Assembly: GCF_006363815.1 (NCBI RefSeq) | Contig: NZ_RRYT01000017.1 | Coordinates: 1 to 64,000 of the forward strand | Source of the DNA: Thermomonospora catenispora | Lineage (GTDB): Bacteria; Actinomycetota; Actinomycetes; Streptosporangiales; Streptosporangiaceae | Direction: 5' to 3' | DNA length: 64,000 nucleotides | Shown: positions 45,896 through 55,139 of the stretch, piece by piece | Layout: every line of letters begins with the position of its first letter | Position numbering within the stretch: the first letter of the stretch is position 1 | Translations under genes and position numbers: made by a program | The notes under the pieces: model-generated | Database searches by the model: none | Told to the model about the DNA's origin: nothing | The model's input: only the letters and a program-made list of their open reading frames with translations

Positions 45896-47659
45896 ATGGG
45901 ATCGGCCTCCGCTCACCCTCCCGTGCCGAAGCGGCGCATCCTGCGGCTGTTCCGTCCCTACCGCGGGAGCCTGCTGCTGGTCGCCGCCCTCGTCGTGGGG
46001 TCGGCGCTGGTCTCCCTGATCAACCCGTTCCTGATCCGCGAGATCATGGACGTGGCGCTGCCGCAGGGCAGGACGGGCCTGCTGACGCTGCTGGCCCTCG
46101 GCATGATCGTCGCCTCGGTCGTCAACAGCGCGTTCAACGTCTGGCAGACCCATCTGTCCACCAAGGTCGGCCAGCTCGTCATGCACGACCTGCGCACCGC
46201 GGTGTACGCGCACCTGCAGCGCATGTCGCTGGCCTTCTTCACGCGCACCCGCACCGGCGAGGTGCAGTCGCGCATCGCCCACGACATCGGCGGCATGCAG
46301 GCCACCGTGACGACCACCGTCACGGCGCTGGTGTCGGACGCGACCATCGTCATCGCCACGACCACCGCCATGCTGCTGCTCGACTGGCGGCTCACCCTGG
46401 CCTCGCTGACCATGCTCCCGGGGTTCGTGTGGGTGAGCCGCCGGGTCGGCGGCGAGCGCCGCGCCATCAGCCGCGAGCGGCAGCGCCAGTTCGCCGAGCT
46501 CTCCTCGATCGTGCAGGAGTCGCTGTCGGTCAGCGGGATCATGCTCGGGCACACCATGGGCCGCTCCCGCTCGTTGACCGACACCTTCTCCGCCCAGTCC
46601 CGCAGGCTCGCCGACCTGGAGGTGCGGGCCGGCACGGCGGGCCTGTGGCACCAGTCCACGATCTGGATCGTGATGGCCTCCATGCCCGCGGTGATCTACT
46701 GGGTGGCGGGCATGACCGCGGGCGGCGGCATGGCCGTCTCCCTGGGCACGCTGGTCGCCTTCACCACGCTCCAGCAGGCCCTGTTCCGCCCGGCGCAGCG
46801 GTTGCTGAGCGTCAACCTGGACATCCAGAGCTCGCTGGAGCTGTTCGCCCGCATCTTCGAGTACCTGGACACGCCCGTGGACATCGTCGAGCCGGAGCGG
46901 CCCGTCAAGCCGGCGAAGCTGCGCGGCGAGGTGCGCATGCGCGGGGTGTGCTTCACCTACGCCGGGGCGGACCGGCCGACGCTGCGCGACATCGACCTCA
47001 CCGTCCCCGCCGGGCACAGCCTCGCGATCGTCGGGGAGACCGGCTCGGGCAAGACCACCCTCAGCTATCTCGTGCCGCGTCTGTACGACGTGACGTCCGG
47101 CTCCGTCACCATCGACGGCGTCGACGTGCGCGAGATGTCCTTCGACACGCTCGCCTCCGCGGTCGGCGTCGTCTCCCAGGAGACCTATCTGTTCCACGCC
47201 TCGGTCTCCGAGAACCTGCGGTTCGCCAAGCCCGACGCGACCGACGAGGAGCTGGTCGCCGCGGCGAAGATCGCGCAGATCCACGACTATCTGATGTCCC
47301 TGCCCGACGGCTACGACACCGTGGTCGGCGAGCGCGGATACCGGTTCTCCGGCGGAGAGAAGCAGCGGCTGGCGATCGCCCGCGCGATCCTGCGCGATCC
47401 GCCGATCCTGGTCCTGGACGAGGCCACCAGCGCCCTGGACACGCAGACCGAGCAGGCCGTGCAGGCGGCCATCGAGGCGGCGAGCGCGGGCCGCACCACC
47501 ATCACGGTCGCCCACCGGCTGTCGACCATCCGCGACGCGGACGAGATCATCGTGCTGGACCGGGGCGAGATCGTCGAACGCGGCACCCACGAGGAGCTGC
47601 TGGCGCTCGGCGGCCGCTACGCGGCGCTGGTCGCCCGGGACTCCGCCCCGGTGGCCTGA
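45896..47659 (+). CDS. ABC exporter (fused membrane-ATPase half transporter)
   Basis: A 587-aa MsbA/LmrA-type exporter: six-helix membrane domain (residues 20-320), then ATPase with [11 protein letters not shown]-loop [10 protein letters not shown], signature [16 protein letters not shown], Walker [13 protein letters not shown] and switch AHRLSTI. It is translated just 20 bp after the CLF, inside the PKS operon, so is a strong product-export/resistance candidate. The usual ACP position is occupied by this gene. Confidence 0.93.
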   Translation: MGSASAHPPVPKRRILRLFRPYRGSLLLVAALVVGSALVSLINPFLIREIMDVALPQGRTGLLTLLALGMIVASVVNSAFNVWQTHLSTKVGQLVMHDLRTAVYAHLQRMSLAFFTRTRTGEVQSRIAHDIGGMQATVTTTVTALVSDATIVIATTTAMLLLDWRLTLASLTMLPGFVWVSRRVGGERRAISRERQRQFAELSSIVQESLSVSGIMLGHTMGRSRSLTDTFSAQSRRLADLEVRAGTAGLWHQSTIWIVMASMPAVIYWVAGMTAGGGMAVSLGTLVAFTTLQQALFRPAQRLLSVNLDIQSSLELFARIFEYLDTPVDIVEPERPVKPAKLRGEVRMRGVCFTYAGADRPTLRDIDLTVPAGHSLAIVGETGSGKTTLSYLVPRLYDVTSGSVTIDGVDVREMSFDTLASAVGVVSQETYLFHASVSENLRFAKPDATDEELVAAAKIAQIHDYLMSLPDGYDTVVGERGYRFSGGEKQRLAIARAILRDPPILVLDEATSALDTQTEQAVQAAIEAASAGRTTITVAHRLSTIRDADEIIVLDRGEIVERGTHEELLALGGRYAALVARDSAPVA

Positions 47660-47855
47660 ACGACCCTCGGGGGAACGACGGCAGGGAGCGGACGCGGGAC
47701 CGGCGCGGGCCGGTGCGCGCAGGTCCGGATCATGCGGGCCGATGCGGATCCATCGGGCCGGCTCGCGCCGCGGACACGCCCGGAGCGGACCCCGCGGACG
47801 CGCGGGGAGGGGGCGGCGAAGGCAGAGGCGGGGCCGGCGCCGTGGGAACGGGCGC

Positions 47856-47896
47856 GCCCGGAGCGCCCCGCCGACCGGCCGGGGCCCGCTCCGGGC
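47856..47896. terminator. Bidirectional terminator
   Basis: GCCCGGAGCG and its complement CGCTCCGGGC enclose an inner CCCC/GGGG pair. It lies between the exporter stop (47659) and the converging acetyltransferase stop (47911). The rest of the 251-bp gap shows no gene. Confidence 0.6.
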
Positions 47897-47910
47897 CGAC
47901 GGTCCGGGGG

Positions 47911-48312
47911 TCAGGGGTTCAGCACCCAGGCGGAGTCATGCGGGGCGAAGCCGATGCGGGGGTAGTACTCCCGTGCCGCGGGCGCCGCCAGCAGCACGAT
48001 CTTGGCCTGCGGCGCCTCCCTGCGCGTCGCCTCGATGAGCCGCCGGCCGATGCCCGAGCGCTGGTGGGAGCGGACGACGGCGATGTCGGACAGGTAGGTC
48101 ACATAGGAGAAGTCCGAGACGCTGCGCGCGATGCCCACCAGCTCGCCGTCGACGCGGCAGGTGACGATCAGGTTGGCGTTGCGCACCATCGCCGCCATGC
48201 GCTCGGTCTCCTCGATCGGGCGGCGTTCGCCCAGTCCCGAGTCCCGGTAGACCCTCAGGACCTCCTCCAGGTCCAGGTCGGTGCCGTGCTCGCGCTCAAT
48301 CGTCCAGGTCAC
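47911..48312 (-). CDS. GNAT N-acetyltransferase of the hydrazine/diazo cassette
   Basis: A 133-aa GNAT protein: [24 protein letters not shown] is the acetyl-CoA-binding motif and [20 protein letters not shown] the C-terminus. GTG start 48312 lies within the 3' end of the lyase gene (17-bp overlap). In the fosfazinomycin and kinamycin clusters an acetyltransferase of this kind (FzmQ/KinN, named from memory) acetylates glutamylhydrazine. The same partner genes lie next to it here, which is the main support for that assignment. Confidence 0.85.
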   Translation of the reverse strand: MTWTIEREHGTDLDLEEVLRVYRDSGLGERRPIEETERMAAMVRNANLIVTCRVDGELVGIARSVSDFSYVTYLSDIAVVRSHQRSGIGRRLIEATRREAPQAKIVLLAAPAAREYYPRIGFAPHDSAWVLNP

Positions 48313-49567
48313 GAAGGGCCTCCAGCCGCTTGTAGACGACGTCGTGGCGGGCGAGGAAACGCTCGGGCCGCAGGTGGTCGGTCTCGATCCCCTCGGTCTT
48401 GAGCAGGGTGAGGAAGTCCTCGCCGTTGGCGGCGTCCTGGATCATCCGGTAGGCCCGTTCGCGGTCGCCGCCGCTCTCCAGCAGGTCGGCGAGCACGGCC
48501 GAGCTGTAGACCCGACCCTCGCTCTGGGAGATCGCGGCGCGCATCCGGCCGGGGAACACCTGCAGCCCCGCCACCAGGTCCGCCGCCGCCGTCGCCTGGT
48601 AGTGCGCGATCGTGAGCGCGTCCGGCAGGACGACCCGCTCGACGGAGGAGTGGGACAGGTCCCGCTCGTGCCACAGCGCCACGTCCTCCAGCGCCGTGTC
48701 GGCGTATCCGCGCAGCAGCCGGGCCAGCCCGGACAGCCGCTCGCTGGTGGTGGGGTTGCGCTTGTGCGGCATGGCGCTGGACCCCTGGTAGGCGACCGTC
48801 CGGGGCTCCTCCACCTCGCGGACCTCGCTGCGCGACAGCAGCCGCACCTCGGTGGCGATCTGCTCGATGCAGGCCCCCAGCGTCGCGACCGCCTGGAGGA
48901 GCTGGGCGTGCCGGTCGCGGGCCACGATCTGGCTCGGAACGGGCTCCACGCCGAGGCCGAGCGCCCCGCACACGTGCTGCTCGACGAAGGGGTCGATCAA
49001 CGCGTAGGTCCCGACGGAGCCGGAGATCGTGCCCACGGCGACCTGCTCGCGCGCGGCCTCGAGCCGCCGGATCGACCGGTCGATCGCGAAGGCGAACCCG
49101 GCGAGCTTGTGGCCGAAGGTGGTGGGTTCGGCGTGCATGCCGTGGGTGCGCCCGATGCACACCGTCTCCCAGTGCTCCACCGCCCTGTCCACCAGCACCG
49201 CGCGCAGCCGCCTCGCGGCCCCGATCAGCAGGTCGCAGGCCCGGGCGAGGGTGTGCCCGAGGGCGGTGTCCACCAGGTCGTAGCTCGTCATGCCCAGGTG
49301 CACCCAGCGGGCGGAGTCGGCCGGCATGCCCTCGCAGAAGGCGGCGAGGAAGGACAGGACCTCATGGTCGCGCTCGCGCTCGAGCTCGGCGACGCGCTCC
49401 GCCGAGGGCACCGGGGCGTTCCGGATGTCCGCCAGGGCGCTCTCGGGGACCCGGCCGAGCAGGGCCTGCGCCTCGCAGGCCAGGACCTCCACCCTGGCCC
49501 AGGTGGCGTACCGGGTCTGATCGGACCACAGCTCCGCCATTTCCGGAAGCGAATAACGAGATATCAT
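48296..49567 (-). CDS. Adenylosuccinate-lyase-like enzyme (hydrazinosuccinate lyase candidate)
   Basis: A 423-aa fumarase/ASL-superfamily lyase: HLGMTSYDLVDTALG, IGRTHGMHAEPTTFGHKLAGF and the signature GSSAMPHKRNP. Housekeeping PurB is possible, but the linkage with acetyltransferase, amidase, GS-like and ferredoxin genes matches FzmR/KinM, proposed to release hydrazine from hydrazinosuccinate. The first codons (ATG ATA TCT CGT TAT) are unusually AT-rich for this genome. The 253-bp divergent region toward the amidase contains two half-sites. Confidence 0.9.
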   Translation of the reverse strand: MISRYSLPEMAELWSDQTRYATWARVEVLACEAQALLGRVPESALADIRNAPVPSAERVAELERERDHEVLSFLAAFCEGMPADSARWVHLGMTSYDLVDTALGHTLARACDLLIGAARRLRAVLVDRAVEHWETVCIGRTHGMHAEPTTFGHKLAGFAFAIDRSIRRLEAAREQVAVGTISGSVGTYALIDPFVEQHVCGALGLGVEPVPSQIVARDRHAQLLQAVATLGACIEQIATEVRLLSRSEVREVEEPRTVAYQGSSAMPHKRNPTTSERLSGLARLLRGYADTALEDVALWHERDLSHSSVERVVLPDALTIAHYQATAAADLVAGLQVFPGRMRAAISQSEGRVYSSAVLADLLESGGDRERAYRMIQDAANGEDFLTLLKTEGIETDHLRPERFLARHDVVYKRLEALRDLDD

Positions 49568-49701
49568 GACCGCCGTCCATCATCCAGAAAACAGCCTGCA
49601 TTCCGCAGGATAATGAATTGCGCGACGTGCCGCACACCCGCGCGACCGCACGCTCCCCGGTTTTTCTCGCCGATTGCCCTCAGCGGGGAACATCCGCGCC
49701 G

Positions 49702-49773
49702 CAGTTGAACTGGACCCCCGCCGACCAGCGCGAACACATTTATCCGAGCTTGCCTCCGGGGTCGGTTGAACCG
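49702..49773. promoter_or_regulatory. Two StrR/NovG-type half-site palindromes
   Basis: CAGTTGAACTG (49702-49712) and CGGTTGAACCG (49763-49773) each contain a perfect CRGTYGAAC half-site, 61 bp apart, in the divergent promoter region of the cassette. Neither has a partner at 11-bp spacing, so strength is uncertain. Confidence 0.4.
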
Positions 49774-49820
49774 CAATCTTCGAGTTGTCCGACATTCCTC
49801 TGAAGGCCTTTAGTGGTTTC

Positions 49821-51254
49821 ATGCCAGCCTTCCCAGAGACGACGAATGAGGAACTGCTCCGCCGCGGCGTCCATGAAACCCGGCGCGCGTTCCTCGAAGG
49901 TCGTTCGACGGTCACCGAGCAGGTGCGGGCCGTGCTGGAGGCCATCGACGGGACGGACCCGCGGGTCGGCGCCTACGTCGAGGTCGCCCGCGACCGCCCG
50001 CTCCTGGAGGCGGAGGCCGCCGACCGCCTCATCGCCGGCCTCGGCGAGGCCGCCTTCCGCGGCCGACCGCTGCTCGGCGTCACGGTGTCGGTGAAGGACC
50101 TGATCCAGACGCGGGACCTGCCCACCCGGCGGGGGTCGCTGCTGCCGAACCCCCGCCCCGCCGCGGACGCGCCCGCCGTGGCCCGGCTCCGCGCCGCCGG
50201 CGCGATCGTCATCGGGAAGACGACGACGTCGGAGCACGGGTGGAGCGCGAGCACCGTCAGCCGGGTGTCCTCCCCCACCCGCAACCCCTGGGCGCCGGAG
50301 CGGACCGCCGGCGGCTCCAGCGGCGGGGCGGCGGCCGCCGTGGCGGCGGGCCTGTGCACCGCCTCGCTGGGCACCGACGGCGCCGGATCGGTCCGCATCC
50401 CCGCCGCGTTCTGCGGAGTGGTCGGGTTCAAGCCCTCCCTGGGCCGCATCCCCTATGTGCCGCCCTGCGCCGAGCGGCTGTCCCACCTCGGGCCGCTCGC
50501 GCGGAGCGTCGCCGACGTCGTCGAGCTGATGGCGGTCCTGGCGGGCCCCGACCGGCGCGACCCCGACTCGCTGACGGCCCCGCCCGAGCCCGCGGCGGGA
50601 CGCGGCCCGCTGCGCATCGGCTGGCTCGAGTTCCCCCGGACCGCCGAGCCGGTCCGCAAGGTCCTCGAGGACGTCCCGCCGGCGCTGGCCGCGCTGGGGC
50701 ACCGCGTCGAGCGCATCGAGGTCCCCTTCTCCGACCCGTACGCCGTCCTGGTGGATCTGCTGGCCGCCGCCGACGCCGCCGAGACCGCGCCGCAGGACGA
50801 GCCCTGGTGCGATCCGGACCGGCTCGCGGTCGTGCGGTACGGGCGCTCGCTGAGCGGCGCCGCGGTCGCCCGCGCCCAGCGGGCGCGGCTGGCGCTGCGG
50901 GCCCGGCTCGCCGCGGTGATGGAGGCCTACGACCTGCTGGCGATGGCGACCGTCCCGATCGAGCCGTTCGCCGCCGACGCGATCGCCCCGCCCTGGGCCG
51001 CCGACCCGGCGGACCTGCTCTGGCTGGCGTGGTCCCCGGCGACCTACCCGTTCAACCTCACCGGCCAGCCCGCCCTGTCGCTGCCCGTGGGCCGCACGCC
51101 GGACGGGCTCCCGGTCGGGCTCCAGCTGGTGGGCGGGGTCGGCGCCGACGACCTCGTCCTCTCCACCGCCGGGCTCCTGGAGAGGGAGCTCGGCCTCACC
51201 CTCATCCCCCCAGTCGCCGCACCAGAGAGAGCAACGGAAAGAGAAGACCCATGA
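49821..51254 (+). CDS. Amidase-signature hydrolase of the cassette
   Basis: A 477-aa amidase: Lys in VTVSVKDLIQT, TAGGSSGGAAAAVAAG and GTDGAGSVRIPAAFCG supply the Ser-cisSer-Lys triad (the second loop reads D-G-A-G-S rather than D-G-G-G-S). FzmO/KinK-type amidases hydrolyse (acetyl)glutamylhydrazine. The ATG at 49821 is preferred; an in-frame TTG at 49785 is the alternative, and neither has a strong binding site. The stop overlaps the GS-like start (ATGA). Confidence 0.87.
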   Translation: MPAFPETTNEELLRRGVHETRRAFLEGRSTVTEQVRAVLEAIDGTDPRVGAYVEVARDRPLLEAEAADRLIAGLGEAAFRGRPLLGVTVSVKDLIQTRDLPTRRGSLLPNPRPAADAPAVARLRAAGAIVIGKTTTSEHGWSASTVSRVSSPTRNPWAPERTAGGSSGGAAAAVAAGLCTASLGTDGAGSVRIPAAFCGVVGFKPSLGRIPYVPPCAERLSHLGPLARSVADVVELMAVLAGPDRRDPDSLTAPPEPAAGRGPLRIGWLEFPRTAEPVRKVLEDVPPALAALGHRVERIEVPFSDPYAVLVDLLAAADAAETAPQDEPWCDPDRLAVVRYGRSLSGAAVARAQRARLALRARLAAVMEAYDLLAMATVPIEPFAADAIAPPWAADPADLLWLAWSPATYPFNLTGQPALSLPVGRTPDGLPVGLQLVGGVGADDLVLSTAGLLERELGLTLIPPVAAPERATEREDP

Positions 51255-52753
51255 GCTCCAGACCATGGTCCGCGCCCACCGGGCGGGGCGGCGTCGGAAG
51301 TCCCGCGTTCGTGGCCGAGTTCGGCCTGTGGGACGACCGGCGGGCCGCCGCGGCCGAGTGGGTCGAGTCGCAGCTGGACCGGGTCGACCTGGTCCGGGTG
51401 GCGTTCTGCGACCCGCACGGGCTCGCCCGCTCCAAGACGGTCCCCGCGAACGTGTTCCGCTCGGTGCTGCGGAACGGCATGGACTTCAGCTCCGGGCCGT
51501 TCCTGTTCGACACCGGCCACGCCGTCGCCGTCGACTTCCGCGCCGACGCCGGGGTGGGAGTCGCGGCGCTGCGGGGCGCCGGCGACTTCGTGCTCGTCCC
51601 CGACCCGTGCACCTTCCAGGTGCTCCCCCGGGCGGAGGGGCCGCGGACCGCGTGGGTGCTCGGGGACGAGTACCTGCGCGACGGCACGCCCCACCCGCTC
51701 TCCGCCCGCGGCGCCCTGCGCCGGATCTGCGCCGAGTACGCCCGGCACGACCTGGCCCCGGTCATCGGCCTGGAGGTCGAGTGGTACCTCACCCGGCTGA
51801 CCGGGGGCCCGGCGGGCAACGAGGGCAACGGCTTCGGCCTCCAGGGGGCCGCCCCCGAGGTGGAGGCCGTGAACAGCGGATACCAGTTCAACCTCGACGG
51901 CCACTACGACTCGGTGGCCCACGTCGCCGACGCGCTGGCCGTGCTGCTGATGGAGCTGGGCCTGCCCCTGCGCTCGTTCGAGCACGAGTCCGGCCCCGGG
52001 CAGCTGGAGACGACCTTCGACCCGATGCTGGCCCTGGACGCCGCGGACGCGATGCTGCTGTTCCGCACCCGGGTCAAGCAGGAGTGCAGGCGGCGCGGCC
52101 ACCACGCGTCCTTCATGAGCCTGCCGCGCATCGCGGGCTTCGACCCCAGCGGCTGGCACCTTCACCAGTCGGTCGCGAGCACCAAGACCTCCCGCAACCT
52201 GTTCGCCCCCGACGACGCCCGGGACGGCGTCTCCGCCGACGCCGAGGCCTACATCGGCGGCCTGCTGTCCCGCGCGCGGGAGCTGTGCCTGCTGTCGGTG
52301 CCGACCGTGAACGGCTACCGGCGGCTGTCGCCGGAGTTCGAGCTCGCGCCGACGGCGACGGACTGGCGGGTCGAGGATCGCCGCGCGATGGTCCGGGTGC
52401 TCGGCGACGGCCCCTCCGTGCATGTGGAGAACCGTGTCGGGGAGCCGTGCGCCAACCCCTACCTGGCCATCGCGGCCCAGCTGCACGCGGGCCTGGAGGG
52501 GCTGCTGTCCGGAGTCCCGGCGGACGACGTCGCCCGGCCGCCGCTGCCCCGGACGCTGCGCGAGGCGCTGGAGGCGTTCCGCGAGAGCGACGACGCCGAA
52601 CGGCTGCTCGGCGCGCCGCTCAAGGCGTGCCTGATCAAGCTCAAGGAGAGCGAGGCGGCCAGGTTCGAGGCCTGGTGCGCGGCCGAACGCCCCGCACGGG
52701 CCGCGGACGAGGTCACCGAATGGGAGCACCGCGAGTACTTCGGCGTCTTCTGA
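51251..52753 (+). CDS. Glutamine-synthetase-like ligase (glutamylhydrazine synthetase candidate)
   Basis: A 500-aa GS-fold enzyme: VIGLEVEWYL (metal Glu), FEHESGPGQLETTF, GWHLHQSVAS and NRVGEPCANPYLAIAAQLHAG, covering both metal and glutamate/ATP sites. It is larger than GlnA and lacks the usual N-terminal loop signature, as in gamma-glutamyl-amine ligases. FzmN/KinL relatives join hydrazine to glutamate. Coupled to the amidase by ATGA. Confidence 0.9.
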   Translation: MSSRPWSAPTGRGGVGSPAFVAEFGLWDDRRAAAAEWVESQLDRVDLVRVAFCDPHGLARSKTVPANVFRSVLRNGMDFSSGPFLFDTGHAVAVDFRADAGVGVAALRGAGDFVLVPDPCTFQVLPRAEGPRTAWVLGDEYLRDGTPHPLSARGALRRICAEYARHDLAPVIGLEVEWYLTRLTGGPAGNEGNGFGLQGAAPEVEAVNSGYQFNLDGHYDSVAHVADALAVLLMELGLPLRSFEHESGPGQLETTFDPMLALDAADAMLLFRTRVKQECRRRGHHASFMSLPRIAGFDPSGWHLHQSVASTKTSRNLFAPDDARDGVSADAEAYIGGLLSRARELCLLSVPTVNGYRRLSPEFELAPTATDWRVEDRRAMVRVLGDGPSVHVENRVGEPCANPYLAIAAQLHAGLEGLLSGVPADDVARPPLPRTLREALEAFRESDDAERLLGAPLKACLIKLKESEAARFEAWCAAERPARAADEVTEWEHREYFGVF

Positions 52754-52857
52754 AGGCCCCGCGTCGCCGAATCCCGCCCCGCCGAGTCGCCGAATCCCGC
52801 CCCCGCCGATGCGGTCACCGCCCCGACGGGATCGAACCTGTGTGAGGTGAGCACGGC

Positions 52858-53193
52858 ATGCCGTGGACGAAAGACACTTCCCCCGCAGCCGCCGCGGGGC
52901 GCGCCGAGCGCATCGCGCGGCGGTCCCGCGACGAGAACTGGCGCAAGCCGCCGCGCCGCATCGAGACATCCGAATGCATCACCTGCGACACCTGCCGGCG
53001 CAACTGTCCGCCCGAATTCGGGGCGATCGTCGACGACGGGCTCAACGTCGTGATCATCCCCGAGCTCTGCTCCGGCTGTCCGGTGTGCGTGATGGTGTGC
53101 CCCGTCGACTGCATCTACGTGGACGAGGAGTGGACCCCCACCGAGCCCCGGCTGTGGGACCACGTCGCCCTGACCGCCGGAGGTGCGGCATGA
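52858..53193 (+). CDS. 4Fe-4S ferredoxin-like protein
   Basis: A 111-aa protein with cysteine motifs CITCDTCRRNCPP and CSGCPVCVMVCPVDC, enough for two iron-sulfur clusters, and an Arg-rich N-terminal extension of 38 residues. It is co-translated with the 627-aa protein (ATGA). A ferredoxin occurs at the equivalent place in diazofluorene clusters. It probably supplies electrons to the neighbouring unknown protein for nitrogen-nitrogen chemistry. Confidence 0.88.
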   Translation: MPWTKDTSPAAAAGRAERIARRSRDENWRKPPRRIETSECITCDTCRRNCPPEFGAIVDDGLNVVIIPELCSGCPVCVMVCPVDCIYVDEEWTPTEPRLWDHVALTAGGAA

Positions 53194-55073
53194 CCGTCCC
53201 CATCGAACGCGACCCCGCCCTCTCCCGCCGGGCCGCGCTGGCGAAGGCGCGGCAGAGCCGCCGGCCCAGCAGGCTCGGCCAGCGGGCCGGAACGGCGGGC
53301 AAACCCGACTATCCGCTGCCCGAGGACGCCGGGTTCCCGACGCTGCTGAAGCGGGCCTGGCGGCAGGCGACCGCCGCGCCGGACCTGGCCACGGCCGTGG
53401 ACGCCCTGCTCACGCTCGCCGGGCACGTGCCCGCCGACGTCCAGCTGCGGGCGCTGCCGGTCGAGGACGAGTGCGCACTGAAGGTCCTGGTCGGCCGCTC
53501 CTGGCGGGACGCCGGGCGGGCCGACGAGCGGGCCGGCGAGCGGGCCGACGTCGCGTTCCTCGGCGAGATCGGGTTGAACACCAGCGGACGGCTCGTGGTG
53601 CGGGTCCCCGCCAAGGGCCCGCTGAGCCGCACCGAGAGGCTGGTCGGCGGCGTGCTGCGGGTGCCGTGGTCGGCGGCCGACCTGGCCGCCTACCGGGCCG
53701 AGCTGGCCCGGGCCGACGCCCGCCGGCGCGACTCGGTCGCCGACTGCCGCCGATGGCTGGCGGCGGCCGGCGCCGACGGCCGCCGCGCCCTGCTGGAGGA
53801 CCTGACGGAGGCGGCGCTGCGGACCGCCCCGTTCATCCTGTACGCCGGGGACCGGCAGTACACCAACTTCCGCGACCCCAACACGCTGACCGGCAAGACG
53901 CTGTGGCCGGGGCATCCCGACTGCGCGTTGAGCAGCCTGACGGAGGTGCCGCCGGAGCTGTGGGCGGACGACGACGCGCTCATGGTCGTCTGCCTCATGC
54001 TGCTGGTGCGGTCGGGCGGCTACGCCCGGATCGAGGAGGCCAACGGGACGCAGCTCTCCCTCGACCACGTGGCCCACCTGCTCGAACGGACGCGCCTGCG
54101 CTACAACGCGGTCGTCGCCGAGGACCCGGTGCCGCCCGCGGCCTCGACGCGGGTGGAGGATCTGCTCCGGCTCGCCGAGGCGGTCGCCGAGCGGCGCCGG
54201 GAGGTCCTCCGCCGGGCGCAGCTCTACCGGGAGATCCACGGTCCGCTGCTGCACAAGGTCGAACGGGTCGCCGGTCCCGTCGGGCGGGAGGCGCGCCGGC
54301 GGGAGGCGGAGCTGTGCGCGCGGCTGCGCGGCCGGCTCCCGATCGCCGGCGACACCCTCGCGGAGCTGACCGCGGCCCTGGAGGCCTCCCCCGAGTGGCT
54401 GGCCGAGCCGCACGGCGAGTTCGGGACGGGCCTGGAGTCGGTGGTGTACGAGGTCGTGCGCGCGGCGCAGGCGGCGTTCGAGGCCGACTTCGCGATGAGC
54501 CGCGGGATGCGGTCGCTGCCAGCCCTGATCGCGGCGTTGCGCGAGGAGGCGTTCGCCACGATCGTCGGCTGGGAGATCCCGCACTTCTTCTGCTGCGTGG
54601 TGCCCGCGCCGCAGGCCCGGCGGTTCTTCGGGGACTCGGCGGCGCACCTGGCCGACGTCTCCTGGGCCATCTCCTCGCGGATGCAGTACAACTCCTGGCA
54701 CTTCGTGGCGGGGAACCTCCCGAAGACGCCCGAGGTCGCGGCCCGCGACCACTTCGTGCCTCCCGCCGTCCCCGACCTCGCCCACCACTCCGACCAGCAC
54801 CACAACGGGCATGTGGCCGCCAAGGTGCGCTTCACCATCCGCAGCCCGCAGCCGGTGCGGATCCTGGACCGCGCCTTCCAGGGGTTCGTGGACCTGCGGC
54901 TGCTGCGCTGCGAGGGCCCGCCGTTCGATGAGCAGGACCTGCTGGCGACGCACCGGGCCTCGGCGTTCGTGGCGCGGGCCACCACCCTGGCCGCCGAGCT
55001 GGTCGCCCGGGGCGCGACGATCGAGGTCACCTCGTTCGACCCCCGCTGGCACTGGGAGAAGATCGCCGGTTGA
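53190..55073 (+). CDS. 627-aa unknown protein of the hydrazine/diazo cassette
   Basis: A large soluble protein that I match to no enzyme family; its position and partners correspond to the conserved hypothetical (FzmP/KinJ-type) of the hydrazine cassette. Notable segments are FILYAGDRQYTNFRDPNTLTG near residue 215, the aromatic/Cys part VGWEIPHFFCCVV about residue 463, and a His cluster in DLAHHSDQHHNGHVAAK near 535, a possible metal or heme site. With the ferredoxin it is the best candidate for the reductive N-N-forming step. Size and Arg/Ala bias are normal for the cluster. Confidence 0.72.
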   Translation: MTVPIERDPALSRRAALAKARQSRRPSRLGQRAGTAGKPDYPLPEDAGFPTLLKRAWRQATAAPDLATAVDALLTLAGHVPADVQLRALPVEDECALKVLVGRSWRDAGRADERAGERADVAFLGEIGLNTSGRLVVRVPAKGPLSRTERLVGGVLRVPWSAADLAAYRAELARADARRRDSVADCRRWLAAAGADGRRALLEDLTEAALRTAPFILYAGDRQYTNFRDPNTLTGKTLWPGHPDCALSSLTEVPPELWADDDALMVVCLMLLVRSGGYARIEEANGTQLSLDHVAHLLERTRLRYNAVVAEDPVPPAASTRVEDLLRLAEAVAERRREVLRRAQLYREIHGPLLHKVERVAGPVGREARRREAELCARLRGRLPIAGDTLAELTAALEASPEWLAEPHGEFGTGLESVVYEVVRAAQAAFEADFAMSRGMRSLPALIAALREEAFATIVGWEIPHFFCCVVPAPQARRFFGDSAAHLADVSWAISSRMQYNSWHFVAGNLPKTPEVAARDHFVPPAVPDLAHHSDQHHNGHVAAKVRFTIRSPQPVRILDRAFQGFVDLRLLRCEGPPFDEQDLLATHRASAFVARATTLAAELVARGATIEVTSFDPRWHWEKIAG

Positions 55074-55082
55074 CGACGCGAA

Positions 55083-55117
55083 CGCGGGGCCCCGACCCGG
55101 AAGGTCGGGGCCCCGCG
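55083..55117. terminator. Terminator hairpin between convergent units
   Basis: A 15-bp perfect stem (55083-55097 with 55103-55117, loop CGGAA) separates the cassette from the minus-strand oxygenase operon. Confidence 0.75.
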
Positions 55118-55139
55118 ACGCGTGTCCGGGACGGAGGGG

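Noticed and set aside
48296-49567. Housekeeping purB
   Set aside because: No other purine genes are nearby and the neighbours match the hydrazine cassette, although sequence alone cannot exclude it.
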